Assembly (NCBI RefSeq): GCF_026151205.1
Contig: NW_026971838.1
Span: 1 to 32,389, forward strand
DNA from: Bolinopsis microptera
Taxonomy: Eukaryota > Ctenophora > Tentaculata > Lobata > Bolinopsidae
Direction of reading: 5' to 3'
DNA length: 32,389 nucleotides
The notes beneath the pieces are model-generated. The model saw only the letters and a program-made list of their open reading frames with translations. It did no database searches and was not told the DNA's origin. The number at the start of each line of letters is the position of its first letter. Positions within the stretch are counted from its first letter, which is position 1. Below, in pieces: positions 31,601 to 32,389 of the stretch. Both the position numbers and the translations under genes were made by a program.

Positions 31601-31710
31601 ATTTCATCAATTCATTTATATTTCGATGCACTAAATTGCAAAGTTAATAATATAACACAAATACATTTCATCAATAAAATAATTCATATCATTATTTTTA
31701 TTTCATCCTA

Positions 31711-32389
31711 TAACATAAATTCCCACATACAATCATCAAAACAATTCAAAAACACAAATCAATCACAACATTTTCAAAATTAATCAAACATCAATCAATC
31801 AAACAAAACACAATCAAAAATTCAAACAAAAACAACATTCATCACAAAACATCACAATCAAACAACATCACAAATCAAATTCAATTTCAATCAAATCAAA
31901 ATTTTCAAAACAACAATCAATAATCACAATCATCACAACAAATCAACAATCACACAAAAAAATCATACAAATAATACAAAATATCACAAATCAATTAATT
32001 CAAATCAAATAAAATAATTCATCAAATCAAATTCAAAAATCATCAAACATCAACAAATCACAAACACAAAACAAACAACAAAAAATCAATACAAAAATCA
32101 ACAATCAAATCACATCAACAATACAAAAATATCAAATCAAACAATTCAAAAACAAAATCAACAACAACAAATACAAATTCAAAAAATCATTACAAACATT
32201 CAAAAAATCAAACTCAAAATACAAACAAAATCACAAACACACAAAAAATCAAAAATATTCACAAATACAATTTAACACAACAATTCAAACTTTCAACAAA
32301 AAATCAAAAACACATCAATCAAACATTCAATCAAAACAATTCATTCATACAATAACAAAAACATAAATCAAAATATTCAACAAAAATCA
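31711..32389. other. G-free A/C-rich, T-poor tail to the window end
   Basis: Composition shifts again near 31711. No G is seen after 31643, A rises and T falls. The line at 31801-31860 holds about 37 A, 15 C and 8 T, whereas the line at 30001-30060 holds about 24 A, 11 C and 25 T. The text becomes dominated by 'aca', 'caa' and 'tcaaa' words without a fixed tandem period. TAA becomes less frequent than upstream, but no start-containing frame of useful length appears: with no G, there is no ATG on the + strand at all. No gene, RNA or repeat unit is supported. Confidence 0.88.

Larger units (their letters stand above)
14321..31710. other. Long A/T/C low-complexity tract with about 1% G, no gene
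   Basis: The 'tca/aca' texture continues for about 17 kb. A hand count gives 6 G in 23041-23760 (0.8%). GG is seen only at scattered places, such as 14401-14402, 15770-15771, 19232-19233, 24220-24221 and 28246-28247, and I saw no GGG. The last G is at 31643. Frames at 19875-20066, 20768-21007, 21741-21962, 22258-22461, 26885-27121 and 28715-28909 are 63-79 codons of I/N/S/H/Y/F/K-rich sequence, with no domain, no ribosome-binding site and no shared operon arrangement. For TAA at this base composition, a run of about 80 open codons is expected several times by chance. Short runs include A14 at 14458-14471, (AT)7 at 20077-20090 and C9-A10 at 25642-25660. I see no RNA gene, CRISPR array, tandem satellite or mobile element. 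Confidence 0.9.

Noticed and set aside
1-32389. TGA recoded as tryptophan (mycoplasma or mitochondrial code) rescuing - strand genes
   Set aside because: TCA on the + strand would become Trp, but TTA (TAA on the - strand) remains very frequent, so frames stay short. The resulting proteins would be absurdly rich in Trp.
1-32389. Bisulfite-converted DNA (G to A on this strand) as the cause of G loss
   Set aside because: Conversion would leave residual G mainly at methylated CG sites, whereas the Gs here are mostly in CAG, ATG, AAG or TAG contexts. It also would not explain the scarcity of CT and CC or the homopolymer block.
1-32389. Designed three-letter DNA, such as data storage or nanotechnology sequence
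   Set aside because: Such designs usually avoid homopolymers and have regular primers or block indices. Here there are runs up to 23 bases, no periodic structure, and scattered Gs in the middle.
1-32389. Simple satellite or template-independent polymerase product
   Set aside because: Both would show a short unit repeated in tandem or palindromic form. The text here is aperiodic.

Overview
No organism can be inferred from this window, and I find no gene in it. The DNA is extremely AT-rich low-complexity sequence. The + strand is built almost entirely from A, T and C; G is absent from positions 1-5994 and 31644-32389 and is only about 1 base in 100 in between (hand counts of sample lines). Outside one homopolymer zone, almost every C is followed by A, so the text looks like a random A/T string with 'tca' and 'aca' words added. 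tRNA and rRNA genes need G-containing conserved positions and G-C stems that these parts cannot supply. The longest open frames are under 80 codons and translate to monotonous I/N/S/H/Y/F/K strings, as chance predicts for this composition.

Layout. (1) 1 to about 3228: A/T/C text with no G. (2) About 3229-5078: an abrupt switch to stacked homopolymer blocks, in which almost every base sits in a run of A, T or C. (3) About 5079-5910: A-rich, C-poor text, still without G, ending near a 23-base poly-A run. (4) About 5911-31710: the 'tca/aca' texture returns, now with scattered single Gs. The first G is at 5995 and Gs are denser just after it. A small island of higher complexity lies at 14041-14320, and brief poly-C/poly-A bursts recur. 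(5) About 31711-32389: a G-free tail in which A rises to roughly 60%, C to roughly 25%, and T falls.

The sharp changes of texture, the homopolymer-stretched block, the near-total loss of one base from one strand and the absence of any gene, RNA or tandem repeat fit best with a sequencing or basecalling artefact, for example a low-quality single-molecule long read that survived as a contig. This is inference; raw reads and coverage would settle it. The biological alternative is a very strand-asymmetric, non-coding low-complexity tract, such as an organellar or eukaryotic AT-rich region. Nothing positive in the sequence supports that. I see no evidence of a new biological system here.
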